Made by a program: the position numbers and the translations under genes. From Hydrangea macrophylla (Eukaryota > Streptophyta > Magnoliopsida > Cornales > Hydrangeaceae), in assembly GCA_033977485.1 (NCBI GenBank), contig CM066998.1:32489501-32553500 (forward strand): DNA of 64,000 nucleotides, in the 5' to 3' direction. Under the pieces are notes generated by a model, which had not been told where the DNA came from, did not search any database, and saw only the letters and a program-made list of their open reading frames with translations. Positions within the stretch are counted from its first letter, which is position 1. Each line of letters begins with the position of its first letter. Shown piece by piece: positions 56,560 through 64,000 of the stretch.

Positions 56560-58106
56560 TTGGTCACTGTGCTCTTGGGTGCATTGTTCATGTGTAAGAA
56601 AATTTTCTTAGTTTTATGAGGTAAAAATGTTCAGGCAGTGAATAATTTCTTGTTACCTAGTGGCGAGTGCGAAGTTTCACTTTAGTCCATACAATTCTGA
56701 TTGTAACACTTTGGGCCCTCCATTTAGAAACTCAATTTAGTCGACGATAATCGTTAGTATTCTTAAAAAAGAATGAGAGCATGTGCCTCAAATAAATTAA
56801 TGGTGTAAAACACTTTAATGCCCTTTAATTTCACAAAAGTTCCATTTTTGGACACTCAATGAGGTCCATTATGTATAAATTTTTAACGTTGTTAACGATT
56901 GTCACCGATTGAAACAAATTTAAAAAATGAAGACCAAACGTGTTGCAATCGAAATTGTAGGAACCAAAATAAAAATTCATTATATCTATACAAGGTATTA
57001 AGAAAAAAAAAACTAAATATTTTCTCAAGATAAATGTTGGAATTGAGAATTTTGGAATACCAAATAAATTTGAGCCACACTTTGAGGTTTTTTGGTTCAG
57101 CAATTTTATCCTAGCGGCAATAACTTTCTTTTTAATTTTTTTTTGCCTTCACGAATTTTTTTTTTTTTTACTTTCATGTATTTTTTCTGTCATTGATAAG
57201 TTTTTCTTTCTTCTTGACCTAGATGTCCGACTAGAGGAGCCAGTGCCAGAGCTTCCACCACTTAGAATTAAAGACATTCCAACAGTTGACAACACACACC
57301 CAGAGGATACGTATCAATATCTAGAATCCATAGTCAAAGCAACCAAAGCGTCCTCGGGGGTTGTTTGGAACACTTTTAAAGAACTAGAAGAACCAGCATT
57401 AGCAACACTTGCCAAAGACTTCCCCATCCCAATCTTCCCAATTGGCCCATTTCACAAGTACTTTCCAGCCACATCATCAAGTAGCAGTTTGATAGAACAG
57501 GACCAAACCTCCATTTCTTGGTTAGACAAACAAGCCCCTAAATCAGTGATCTATGTGAGCTTTGGAAGCATTGCTTCAATGGATGAGACAGAGTTTTTGG
57601 AAATGGCTTGGGGGTTAGCTAATTGTATGCAGCCATTCTTGTGGGTGGTTCGGCCCGGTTTAGTCCTCGGCTCGGAGTGGCTCGAACTGTTGCCCAATGG
57701 GTTCATTGAAGCTTTGAATGGAAGGGGCCATATTGTGAAATGGGCCCCCCAACTGGAAGTTCTGGCCCATAGAGCCACAGGAGGGTTTTTAAGTCACAAT
57801 GGGTGGAATTCAACTTTAGAGAGCATTTGTGAAGGAATTCCAATGATTTGTGCGCCTTGGGGGGGTGACCAGTGGATGAATTCAAGGTACATTTGCCACG
57901 TTTGGGGAATTGGGGTGGAATTGGAGAATGGATTGGAGAGAAGGGGAATTGAGAAAGCTATAAAAAGTGTTTTGGTGGAGAGAGAAGGGGAGGAAATGAG
58001 AGCGAGGATTGTGGTTTTGAAAGAGAAGGTAAATCTTTGTCTACTGGAAAGAGGGTCATCAAACCAAGCATTGAAGAGCTTGACAACTTATATTAAGTCA
58101 TTTTAA
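49286..58106 (+). CDS. UGT76: UDP-glycosyltransferase, UGT76 type (two exons)
   Basis: Cytosolic family-1 glycosyltransferase that transfers a sugar, most likely glucose from UDP-glucose, to a small acceptor. The spliced protein is 449 aa, a normal length. The catalytic His is H15 (FPAPLQGHINPML) and the partner Asp is D109 (LCLITDAN). The 44-residue PSPG box is at 329-372, from WAPQLEVLAHRATGGFLSHN to CAPWGGDQ; the final Gln favours UDP-glucose. HNGWNS, LEEPVPELPPLRIKDIP and the single intron after about residue 155 fit UGT76. Both exons are open, and the GT-AG junction (phase 1, codon 156 = Asp) keeps the frame. The acceptor substrate cannot be read from the sequence; UGT76 enzymes act on varied terpenoid, hormone and N-heterocycle acceptors. 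Confidence 0.93.
50145..50305. mobile_element. Degenerate MITE in UGT intron
   Basis: Shares 'gagtatttttgtt', 'tccattttgtcc', 'aaattactagaat' and 'gcctgggtgagcaa' with the MITE at 45,763-45,960. The ends are eroded. Confidence 0.5.
51013..51580. mobile_element. Possible MITE with (GA)n centre in UGT intron
   Basis: The left end 'gagcaactccaatagcatga' and the reverse complement of the right end 'taggccatctctaagggagg' share the common 'CATCTC(C/T)AA' MITE end style, and 'actaggcaaaat/actaggcaaaac' recurs inside both ends. It includes an (AG)n tract at 51,349-51,379. Confidence 0.4.
51723..52349 (+). repeat. L3a 5' LTR
   Basis: Starts TGATAGGTCC and ends GGCATCATCA. Contains 'ctgtaaaagaggccaccc' with the CCCCTAAAAAAGGGG hairpin, and the 'ggggccgaaccacatacaa' block. 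Confidence 0.9.
52416..53650 (+). pseudogene. L3a gag
   Basis: The start ATG of L3b's gag (MPPKKGKK) is CTG here. Readable parts are ASMTSEQVTAALVQLLEGQG (52,491 on), then the gag core LDSYNGSGSLLDHVRTFKAQ and AFPGTLKGAATQWFHSLKPR (53,046-53,354). After a TAG come LKDYIDRFN and RLQIRNLNETVAIIPFCSGA. A stop at about 52,870 and further breaks inactivate it. Confidence 0.8.
53756..54256 (-). CDS. Antisense ORF with Transposase_28 / 'putative gypsy type transposon' similarity
   Basis: 166 codons on the strand opposite to gag. DALMAGFRIPLHPVARDVLI, LGQLVSNGWRFLMGPISLWP and GRKIIVNCLSNKKGWKNKFF match the domain named 'putative gypsy type transposon' (Transposase_28) as I know it. It is not a proven transposase. 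It is probably the 3' exon of a longer antisense gene, since the upstream - strand sequence (54,257-54,900) is broken into frames. A TATA-like box is at 54,947-54,957. Function unknown. Confidence 0.6.
   Translation of the reverse strand: MFACESSALHSQNFSRIRDRYAILGGCSLAVYAEGSHLYQQGFLTLYEDALMAGFRIPLHPVARDVLIYLEIALGQLVSNGWRFLMGPISLWPQVFRYEITLQEFLWAHRPFPDHGEVGFFSLAAWQGRKIIVNCLSNKKGWKNKFFHVSTLGLCDRAPGIQLRTS
54947..54957 (-). promoter_or_regulatory. TATA-like box for L3a antisense gene
   Basis: GTATATATAAGG on the - strand, followed by a pyrimidine-rich leader (TTTCTTTCATTCTTG...), about 700 bp upstream of the antisense ORF. Confidence 0.45.
55349..55974 (+). repeat. L3a 3' LTR
   Basis: Starts TGCTAGGTCC and ends GGCATCATCA. 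Nearly identical to the 5' LTR with scattered changes. TATA-like CTATAAAAGAGG and the CCCCTTAAGAGGGG hairpin lie near 55,710-55,742. Confidence 0.9.
56050..56275. repeat. (GA)n and poly(A) simple repeats in UGT intron
   Basis: A short GA tract (56,050), a longer (GA)n at 56,101-56,137 and an A-run of about 31 bases ending at 56,272. Short ORFs here are artefacts of the repeats. Confidence 0.9.
56510..56559. repeat. Poly(C) tract in UGT intron
   Basis: A C-rich run, including about 34 consecutive C (56,526-56,559), after 'ttccccccttgccccccc'. The opposite strand is poly(G). Confidence 0.95.
57223..58106 (+). CDS. UGT76: UGT exon 2 (sugar-donor C-terminal domain, PSPG box)
   Basis: It encodes the last two bases of codon 156 to the stop TAA at 58,104-58,106. 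Contains SVIYVSFGSIASMDETEFLE (donor-binding loop), WGLANCMQPFLWVVRPG and the PSPG box with W329, H347 and Q372. It ends with the usual amphipathic helix (…SSNQALKSLTTYIKSF). No stop or frameshift. Confidence 0.93.
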
Positions 58107-58136
58107 CCTCATTTTCCATTTATTATATAATAAGGT

Positions 58137-58142
58137 AATAAA
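58137..58142 (+). terminator. Candidate poly(A) signal of the UGT gene
   Basis: AATAAA about 30 bp after the stop codon, in AT-rich sequence. Confidence 0.5.
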
Positions 58143-58329
58143 ATGACTATTGAACCATGCAAATTGTATTTGATTTTCTGTAGAGGGAGCTTTTGTTGTT
58201 GGCTGGTAGATTCCATGTTTAATTTCTTTCAATGTTGTAGCAGTCAATCACCAATTATGAAGAGAATGTTATTGCAGTGCAATGAAATGAGGACAATATT
58301 GTGAGAGCATTATTCAGGGCATTGTTTTA

Positions 58330-58514
58330 AGTGTAATACTATGCTTCCTAAATCTTAATCCTAAATTCACTTCTTAAATGATGTAACAATGATGTGGCAG
58401 TGGGACCATCAGCATTAATGATGGGATTAATTCAACACCATCCATTCAAAATCCACTGGACTCACTGCTATATCATTTGAAATATAGATTTGGTAAGCAT
58501 AGCATTACTCTTGC
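58330..58514. mobile_element. MITE downstream of UGT
   Basis: The left end 'gtaatactatgcttcctaaa' and the reverse complement of the right end 'gtaatgctatgcttaccaaa' form imperfect TIRs of about 25 bp, with further matches inside ('aaatgatgtaaca' / 'aaatgatatagca'). Flanked by 'tttaag' on both sides. Confidence 0.55.
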
Positions 58515-58819
58515 TTTAAGGTGGTCAATTGATGCTACTCAAAAAGAGTTTGTTGTAGTGTTCAAACAAACCCAACTGCAAACCAATGCCTGGGTATAGG
58601 CAACCAAGCAGTCGCCTAGCATCTCTGATTATTTTCTTTTTATTAGGGCCCAATTTGATAAAAATAATAATAATAATAATAATTAAGGGCCCAATTTCTA
58701 AAAATTTATGTAGTATGTTGGCTCAGCAGACCACACCCAAATTTAGAAAAAAAAATTATATATAATATATTGGCTCTACTGTAATCCAGCATACCCTACT
58801 TATTTATTCCAATACATTT

Positions 58820-59489
58820 TGATACACCCAAAATTGGCTCTATCTTATGACCGGGCGGCTCAAATCAGCAGCTAGTCCATGTCCCGGGCAAATCATGCAC
58901 AACTCCTCAGAAGCATCAGCCGGAGCGGTTTAGTCTACTCATCATCCCGAGCGGTTCTTTCATGACCAGGCCAACAGGTCGGGAAAAGCGCACAGGCACA
59001 TCCCACCACGGGAACAGCTCATCCGGGCCCACAGGCGTGATCCCGAGCATTTCGGACAGTTTCTTACTCAAACTAGAAGACTAATGGAAAGTGCACACTA
59101 TTTCCCAATCCAATTAGAAAATCCCCATAATTAATGCCAATCTATATCAATAGGATAATATTTCCTTATCCATGTATGAGTGAGTCTCTTACATCTATAA
59201 AAGAGACCTCTTACCCCCCATTGAAGGGGCCGCCAACTTCGCAGTCTACACAGCACCTCTATAATTCACCATTATACGCATACACCCGGCCGGTATTACT
59301 GGTAGTGCCGCCCCTCTTTTCCGGCTCACCAGGCCCGCCGGTGATCTGCTAGTGAACGTGCTCAGACACACCCGTAAACGTAGGTACCTTCATTAACAGG
59401 GCCGAACCACATACAAAAAATAGTCTCTCACTCTCTCTCTCTCTCTTAAAATTGCTCTACTTCACTCTTACCAAATTTTGGCATCATCA
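58820..59489 (+). repeat. L3b 5' LTR
   Basis: Starts TGATACACCC and ends GGCATCATCA. TATA-like CTATAAAAGAGACC with CCCCCATTGAAGGGG after it (59,197-59,229). (CT)n near the 3' end. Confidence 0.92.
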
Positions 59490-59550
59490 GTTTGGCGCCG
59501 TCTGTGGGAACGACAAGTCTTCTCATCAACAAATCTCTTAACTGATCATA

Positions 59551-60768
59551 ATGCCACCGAAGAAGGGTAAGAAGACTGATCAGTAGTCCGACCGGGATGT
59601 TCCTTCGGCCCCGGCACCGGCTGCGGCAGTCATGGCATCTGAGCAAATCACCGCAACCCTCACATAACTCCTGGAGGGCCAGCGTCAAATCCAGCAACAG
59701 ATTGAAGCCCTGCTAGCCCAGCAAAGCAATTCTCCAGTGGCCGGGAAATGACCCGGGAGCGTTGCGTACGGTCGGGAACCGATCTTGACCAGACAGCGTG
59801 CCCGATCCAACCCGTCCCGTGTTGAGGATGCTAGAGACATCAACAGTGGGCGTGCTGCCCGAGAGGAAAGGCAGGAACATATGGCCCGGGAATCAGTCCA
59901 GGGCCACTCGATCAAGAGCCCAGTTGTCCCTAGGCGAACAGTTACCCGGAGTCATACCCTAGCCCGATCCCAGAGGACAGCACCCCGCCATGAAGAAGTA
60001 TCTTCCACCAACCCGACTAGTTCCTCAGATTCTGGTTGGGAAGAAGTGGAAGCCCGAATCAAGGACTTGCATAAGCAGATCGACGGAGTAGCCAAAAAGC
60101 TTGGTCAAAATCGTGTTCCGAATCAAGCCAATACCGAGACAGAGTCACCATTCTCCAGCCAGATCATGAGGTTCTCCATCCCGCGCAAATTTAAGCAGCC
60201 TCGACTAGATTCATATAACGGCTCGGGAAGCCCGGTCGACCATGTCCGGACCTATAAGGCTCAGATGGCCCTAACCACCAACTCCGATAAACTACACTGC
60301 CTAGCCTTCCCCAGCACTTTGAAAGGCCCGGCCATGCAGTGGTTCTACTCCTTGGAGCCCTGATCGGTCTGCAGTTTCAAACAACTCAGCAAGCAGTTCA
60401 TCAACCAGTTCGCTTGTATGCATGAGCGGCCAAAGCCAGACATACAGCTACTGACGGTCAGACAATGGAATAATGAGTCCCTCAAGGAGTTCACCGACCG
60501 GTTCAACCAACAGAAGCTTCAAATTCGCAATCTGAACGAGACAATCGCCATCATAGCCTTCTGCTCGGGAGTTCAACACACCAAGTGCGCCGCGTCGTTC
60601 CACAGAAACCGACCAGTAACCTTGGTCGAACTCGCAGAGAGGGTTGGAAAATACATTGACACGGAAGAATTTCTGAAGATCAAAGACCCCGGGCAAGAAA
60701 GCGATAATTCTTCCAGAAGTAAGCGAAAGCGAGATCAGCCCAGGAGTTCTGACAGTTCTTCCAGTTAA
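59551..60768 (+). pseudogene. L3b gag
   Basis: It starts MPPKKGKKTDQ at 59,551. In-frame stops occur after TDQ and near 59,666 and 59,750, after which it is open from 59,785 to 60,363: an Arg-rich linker, then RKFKQPRLDSYNGSGSPVDH, VRTYKAQMALTT and LKGPAMQWFYSLEP. A TGA at 60,361-63 (W-like position) separates the next open part, 60,418-60,768: RQWNNESLKEFTDRFNQQKL, QIRNLNETIAIIAFCSG and a basic Ser-rich tail. It is the best-preserved gag of the family but is not intact. No zinc knuckle is visible. Confidence 0.85.
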
Positions 60769-60990
60769 CAGCAGTCCGGGTCAGGCAGCCCCAACCCGAC
60801 CTCCAGCTCGCAGCAGGCAGAGTCCGGCAGCCCTGACCCAACCTCCAGTTCACATCGGTCAGGATCCAGTAGTTCTGACTTTGCCTCCAGCACAGAGAAG
60901 TCAGAAGCCCGATGATCCTGATCCGACCTCTTGTCTCTATCGGTCTAGATGAGCCCGACTACAGTGGCATTTGCCTGATCACCACATGAG
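60769..60990 (+). repeat. Ser/Gly/Asp-coding repeats after L3b gag
   Basis: Three ~60-bp degenerate repeats encode (S)GS.SP/SDPTSSS-like peptides (…SGSGSPNPTSSSQQAESGSP…). They read on in the gag frame past its stop. Confidence 0.5.
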
Positions 60991-61017
60991 GCTCCGCCGA
61001 TTGTCAGAGAGCCCTTC

Positions 61018-61165
61018 CAAAGTCCTCGGGCCTAACCCCGAGGCATACAAAGACCTCGGGCCTAACCCCGAGGCACGAAAAAGACCTCGAACTCCGAACT
61101 CAGGCACTAAAAAGACCTCGGGCTCCGAACCCAGGCACCAAAGACCTCGGGGTCACGCCCGAGGC
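61018..61165. repeat. Five ~30-bp hairpin repeats in L3b
   Basis: Units of 'cctcgggcctaaccccgagg' type start at about 61,022, 61,053, 61,084, 61,117 and 61,144. Most can fold as CCTCGGG...CCCGAGG stems. They lie in the non-coding 3' half of the element. Confidence 0.8.
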
Positions 61166-61973
61166 ACCGGCTTCGCTTAGGTCCAACCGACGATGGGGGC
61201 AAACCCCCTAGGTGGCCGACGATGGCAAGCTTCAAAAGACCCTACAACCACCATGTTCCAGGTCGGTTACCTACAGATCATAGCCTCTGTAAGACCCTCG
61301 TCTTAGAGAAAGCTTGGGGGGACAAGATGGCGTAGTGAACTAAACAGGTAATCACACAGGGTATTTACAGGCCTCGCGGATAACCAAGTCAAAATCTTGG
61401 ACAACCCGAGCACCTACAGTACTCAGAGGCATTAACTCCACTTAGGTCCAGACCGACGATAGAGGTGACTAAAATCTCTTAGGTTGGCCGACGATAGAGG
61501 AGCAAAAAGACCCTAAAGCAACGTGATTTAGGTCGGCTCCACCAACATGGTCAAGCTCTTCTTCCAATAGTCTTGACGAAGGCTGGCCGGGTGGAAGACA
61601 ACCATCCTGGGGAGTTAACATAAAAAAGGACCCTAGAGCAATACACTTTAGGTCGGCTTTTCCAACGTGGTAAAATCCTTCTACCCACAGCATTGATGAA
61701 GGTTTACGGGCAGAAGATAACCATCCTGGGAACTAACTCAAGCACTCAAAGACTCTGAATTAGGTCGGGTCTCAACTCCCGGTCAGTTCCCGAGCACCTA
61801 AAGGTCCCGAGCTAGGCTGGGTCTCAACTCTCAGCCCATTCCTGAGGACTCACTAGGCTCAGAAGCCCCGAGGCAGCTTCCCGAAGCACTCAGACAGTGG
61901 CAAGTAACATCAAACTGATTTCCAAAACTTGCCCCGATATAGCATCTGACCAATCTTAGAAATGGGGGGCAGC
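61166..61973. other. Conserved non-coding 3' region of L3b
   Basis: Matches L3c 44,196-45,100 (reverse). Shared blocks include the 'cccctaggtggc' segment, 'gaaagcttggggg', two repeats with 'accatcctggg' and 'ttaggtcgg', and the 'gtctcaactc' unit. No ORF. Confidence 0.7.
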
Positions 61974-62586
61974 TGATACACCAAAAATTGGCTCTATCTT
62001 ATGACCGTGCGGTTCAAATCAGCAGCTAGTCCATGCCCCGGGCAAATCATGCACAACTCCTCAAAAGCATCAGCCCGAGCGGTTTAGTCTACTCATCATC
62101 CCGAGCGGTTCATTCATGACCCGGCCAACAGGTCGGGAAAAGCGCACAGGCACATCCCACCGCGGGAACAGCTCATCTGGGCCCACAGGCGTGATCCCGA
62201 GCATTACGGGCAGTTTCCTACTCAAGCTAGAAGACTAATGGAAAGTGCACACTATTTCCTAATCCAATTAGGAAATCCCCATAATTAATGCCAATCTATA
62301 TCAATAGGATGATATTTCCTTATCCATGTATGAGTGGGTCTCTTACATCTATAAAAGAGACCTCTCACCCCCCATTGAAGGGGCCGCCAACTTCAAAATC
62401 TACACAGCACCTCTATAATTCACCATTATACGCATACACCCGGCCGGTATTACTGGTAGTGCCGCCCCTCTTTGTTGGCTCACCAGGCCGAACCACATAC
62501 AAAAAATAGTCTCTTACTCTCTCTCTCTCCTCTCTTTCTCTCTTAAAATTGCTCTACTTCACTCTTACCAAATTTTGGCATCATCA
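61974..62586 (+). repeat. L3b 3' LTR
   Basis: Same ends as the 5' LTR, but it lacks about 60 bp between 'ggctcaccagg' and 'ccgaaccacatac' (the 'cgccggtgatctgctagtg..' segment) at 62,489. Confidence 0.92.
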
Positions 62587-62591
62587 CATTT

Positions 62592-64000
62592 TCTTCTCAC
62601 TTCTTAAGTTTAGTCCAAAAAATTATTTTATCATCAATCCAAACATCACAAATTACGATCAACGACCAACCCTTATTAGGCGTTGGTTGGTTGTAGAATT
62701 TAGTGGGGGAAAGAAAAGAGAAAAGGAAACGAAGAAAGAAAATTAGTTTTAAGAACAAAAGGAAGACATGAGACCCAAAAAATATTCGGCTTGGATACCA
62801 CAATAACTCATTAGCATAGTCACCAGGCAATTCTGAAACTTTAAATAAAACATACAGCTATATTGGGTTGCACTATCATTAACTGAATGACGTCTTTTTG
62901 ATTTAATCATGTCATTTAAATATGAAAGAAAAGTAGGAAAGAGAACAAAATACAATGAAAAATAAACTAAAATATTTAATGTCATTTAATTATGAAAGAA
63001 ATCACAATATAAAATACAAGTGAAATAGTTTTTCTTCCTGATTTACATTCCCTTTCCTTTTTTCTCAATGAATTTGTAAACCGAACAAAACCTTGATATT
63101 TTTTTCCTTTCTTTTTCTTCACTAAATTACTAAATGGTAACGTCGGGTATGTAACAGATTGAATTCAATCTAAAAAAATTCACTGTCATTGGTTGATTGT
63201 TTGCATACCAATAGTACTCTGAAGCTACCCAAAAAAAATTCCTAGTCGAGAGACACTGACGTGGTAGTTTAATTTTGATAGATAGTTACTCGCATTTGTT
63301 TTCTTTGGTTCTTTTATTTATTTTGTTACTTTTTTATTAAACGAAAAGAAGAATTTTATTGGATGATTCAATGATCCATGGCAAAAGATTACTATCTTTC
63401 AAAGCACATTGTACTACCCAAGGTAGAAAATGATCCTTCCAAAGGCTTTCCTCCTTTAAGTGTGGTAAAGGCAAATCTAGCCACAGTGTGGGCTAACTCA
63501 GTTCCTTTTCTATATATCAACACTAGTTGTCAATCCTTTCGTTTGCACAGAATGGTTGAAAATCTAATAATATTCATTTTACTTTTAATATGTCTAATAA
63601 ATTAAGATCTATTTCATTCTAATATGATTACTATGTTTGTAATACTGCTTAATTCATTGAAATTTGTTAAAAAATAATAGCTGGATCTAACTAATTTACA
63701 TCAATCATAAAACAATAAGATTCTACATTTGTTCATTGGAGACCATAACTCCCATGTTTGGTGTGGTTCAACTTTAAGTCGTAGCAAAATCTTTGCTTTA
63801 CAATGATAAAATAATTGACTGTATTAGTATCATAAGAAATATCTACACCCTAGATATTTCTGAACATTTAATGGCCAAATATGTAGCTCCGTTTCATATA
63901 GATATGAGTTTAAAATAAAGGATAATTCTACTCCCGGTAATTCTCGCTTTAACACCACCAATAGATCAAGACTAAAAAAAGTTTTGAAAACATATAAACA
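62592..64000. other. AT-rich intergenic DNA
   Basis: No ORF with family features on either strand, no RNA gene and no clear repeat. Confidence 0.5.

Larger units (their letters stand above)
49752..57222 (+). other. UGT intron, 7.47 kb, with inserted elements
   Basis: The donor is GTTAGT and the acceptor TTCTTGACCTAG, preceded by a long T-rich tract. It contains two MITE-like repeats, L3a, (GA)n tracts, a poly(A) run and a poly(C) run. It is much longer than the ~100-bp introns common in this family. I see no exon in it. Confidence 0.88.
58820..62586 (+). mobile_element. L3b: complete non-autonomous gypsy element
   Basis: LTRs are 58,820-59,489 and 61,974-62,586, with TSD CATTT at 58,815-58,819 and 62,587-62,591. 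The PBS-like 'tttggcgccgtctgtgggaa' starts at 59,491, and a purine tract AAATGGGGGGCAGC precedes the 3' LTR. The interior has gag only; no protease, RT or integrase. Confidence 0.93.

Noticed and set aside
49286..58106. UGT as two pseudogene fragments
   Set aside because: Phase-matched GT-AG junction, 449-aa full-length product with PSPG box and catalytic His/Asp.
63378..63605. 75-codon ORF at the right end
   Set aside because: AT-rich, no family features, no supporting context.

Overview
The window is plant nuclear DNA, probably from a eudicot with a large, transposon-rich genome. It has one intact host gene with plant GT-AG introns, several nested LTR retrotransposons of the Ty3/gypsy Tat, Athila and chromodomain types, one Ty1/copia element, a Stowaway MITE, other MITE-like repeats and tRNA-derived SINEs. 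I cannot name the species. I see no bacterial features.

Positions 1 to about 35,400 are a nest of LTR elements. The outermost layer is a rearranged Tat-type gypsy remnant on the + strand (32,976-35,417). A Ty1/copia element on the - strand (27,606-32,975) sits in its gag. That copia element is cut by a long Tat/Ogre-like gypsy element on the - strand ('G1', 27,605 down past position 1). G1 carries a PBS, gag, protease, a G-patch domain, RT, RNase H with a second archaeal-type RNase H, integrase, and genes on the opposite strand (1-2,465). G1 was itself hit twice. A chromodomain-type gypsy element with 3.2-kb LTRs ('G2', 5,277-15,893, TSD GATAA) sits in its RNase H region. A solo LTR of G1's own family ('S1', 23,548-26,543, TSD GATTC) sits in inverted orientation inside its 5' LTR. 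G1 and most other elements carry stops or frameshifts. G2 has lost its RT, RNase H and integrase core.

Positions 37,450-45,340 hold an Athila-type gypsy element on the - strand with a Stowaway MITE in gag, next to a truncated - strand copy of a small gypsy family ('L3'). Positions 45,340-49,180 are intergenic, with a long-TIR MITE, two SINE-like elements, a short duplication, an LTR-like fragment and a 1.07-kb fold-back element ending about 100 bp before the host gene.

The host gene (49,286-58,106, + strand) is a complete two-exon UDP-glycosyltransferase of the UGT76 type, 449 aa, with an intact PSPG box. Its 7.47-kb intron contains a full L3 element (L3a, 51,723-55,974, TSD ATATA) that carries an antisense Transposase_28-like ORF, plus MITE-like and simple-sequence repeats. 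A second complete L3 element (L3b, 58,820-62,586, TSD CATTT) lies just downstream. The last 1.4 kb is AT-rich and shows no gene.

The most unusual signals are four. First, the sequence next to G1's PBS reads as a 50-nt tRNA-Arg 3' half with an intact anticodon arm. Second, an array of about 21-bp palindromes lies upstream of the TATA box both in G1's LTR and in its antisense gene. Third, antisense genes occur in two different Tat-type families. Fourth, the fold-back element abuts the UGT promoter.
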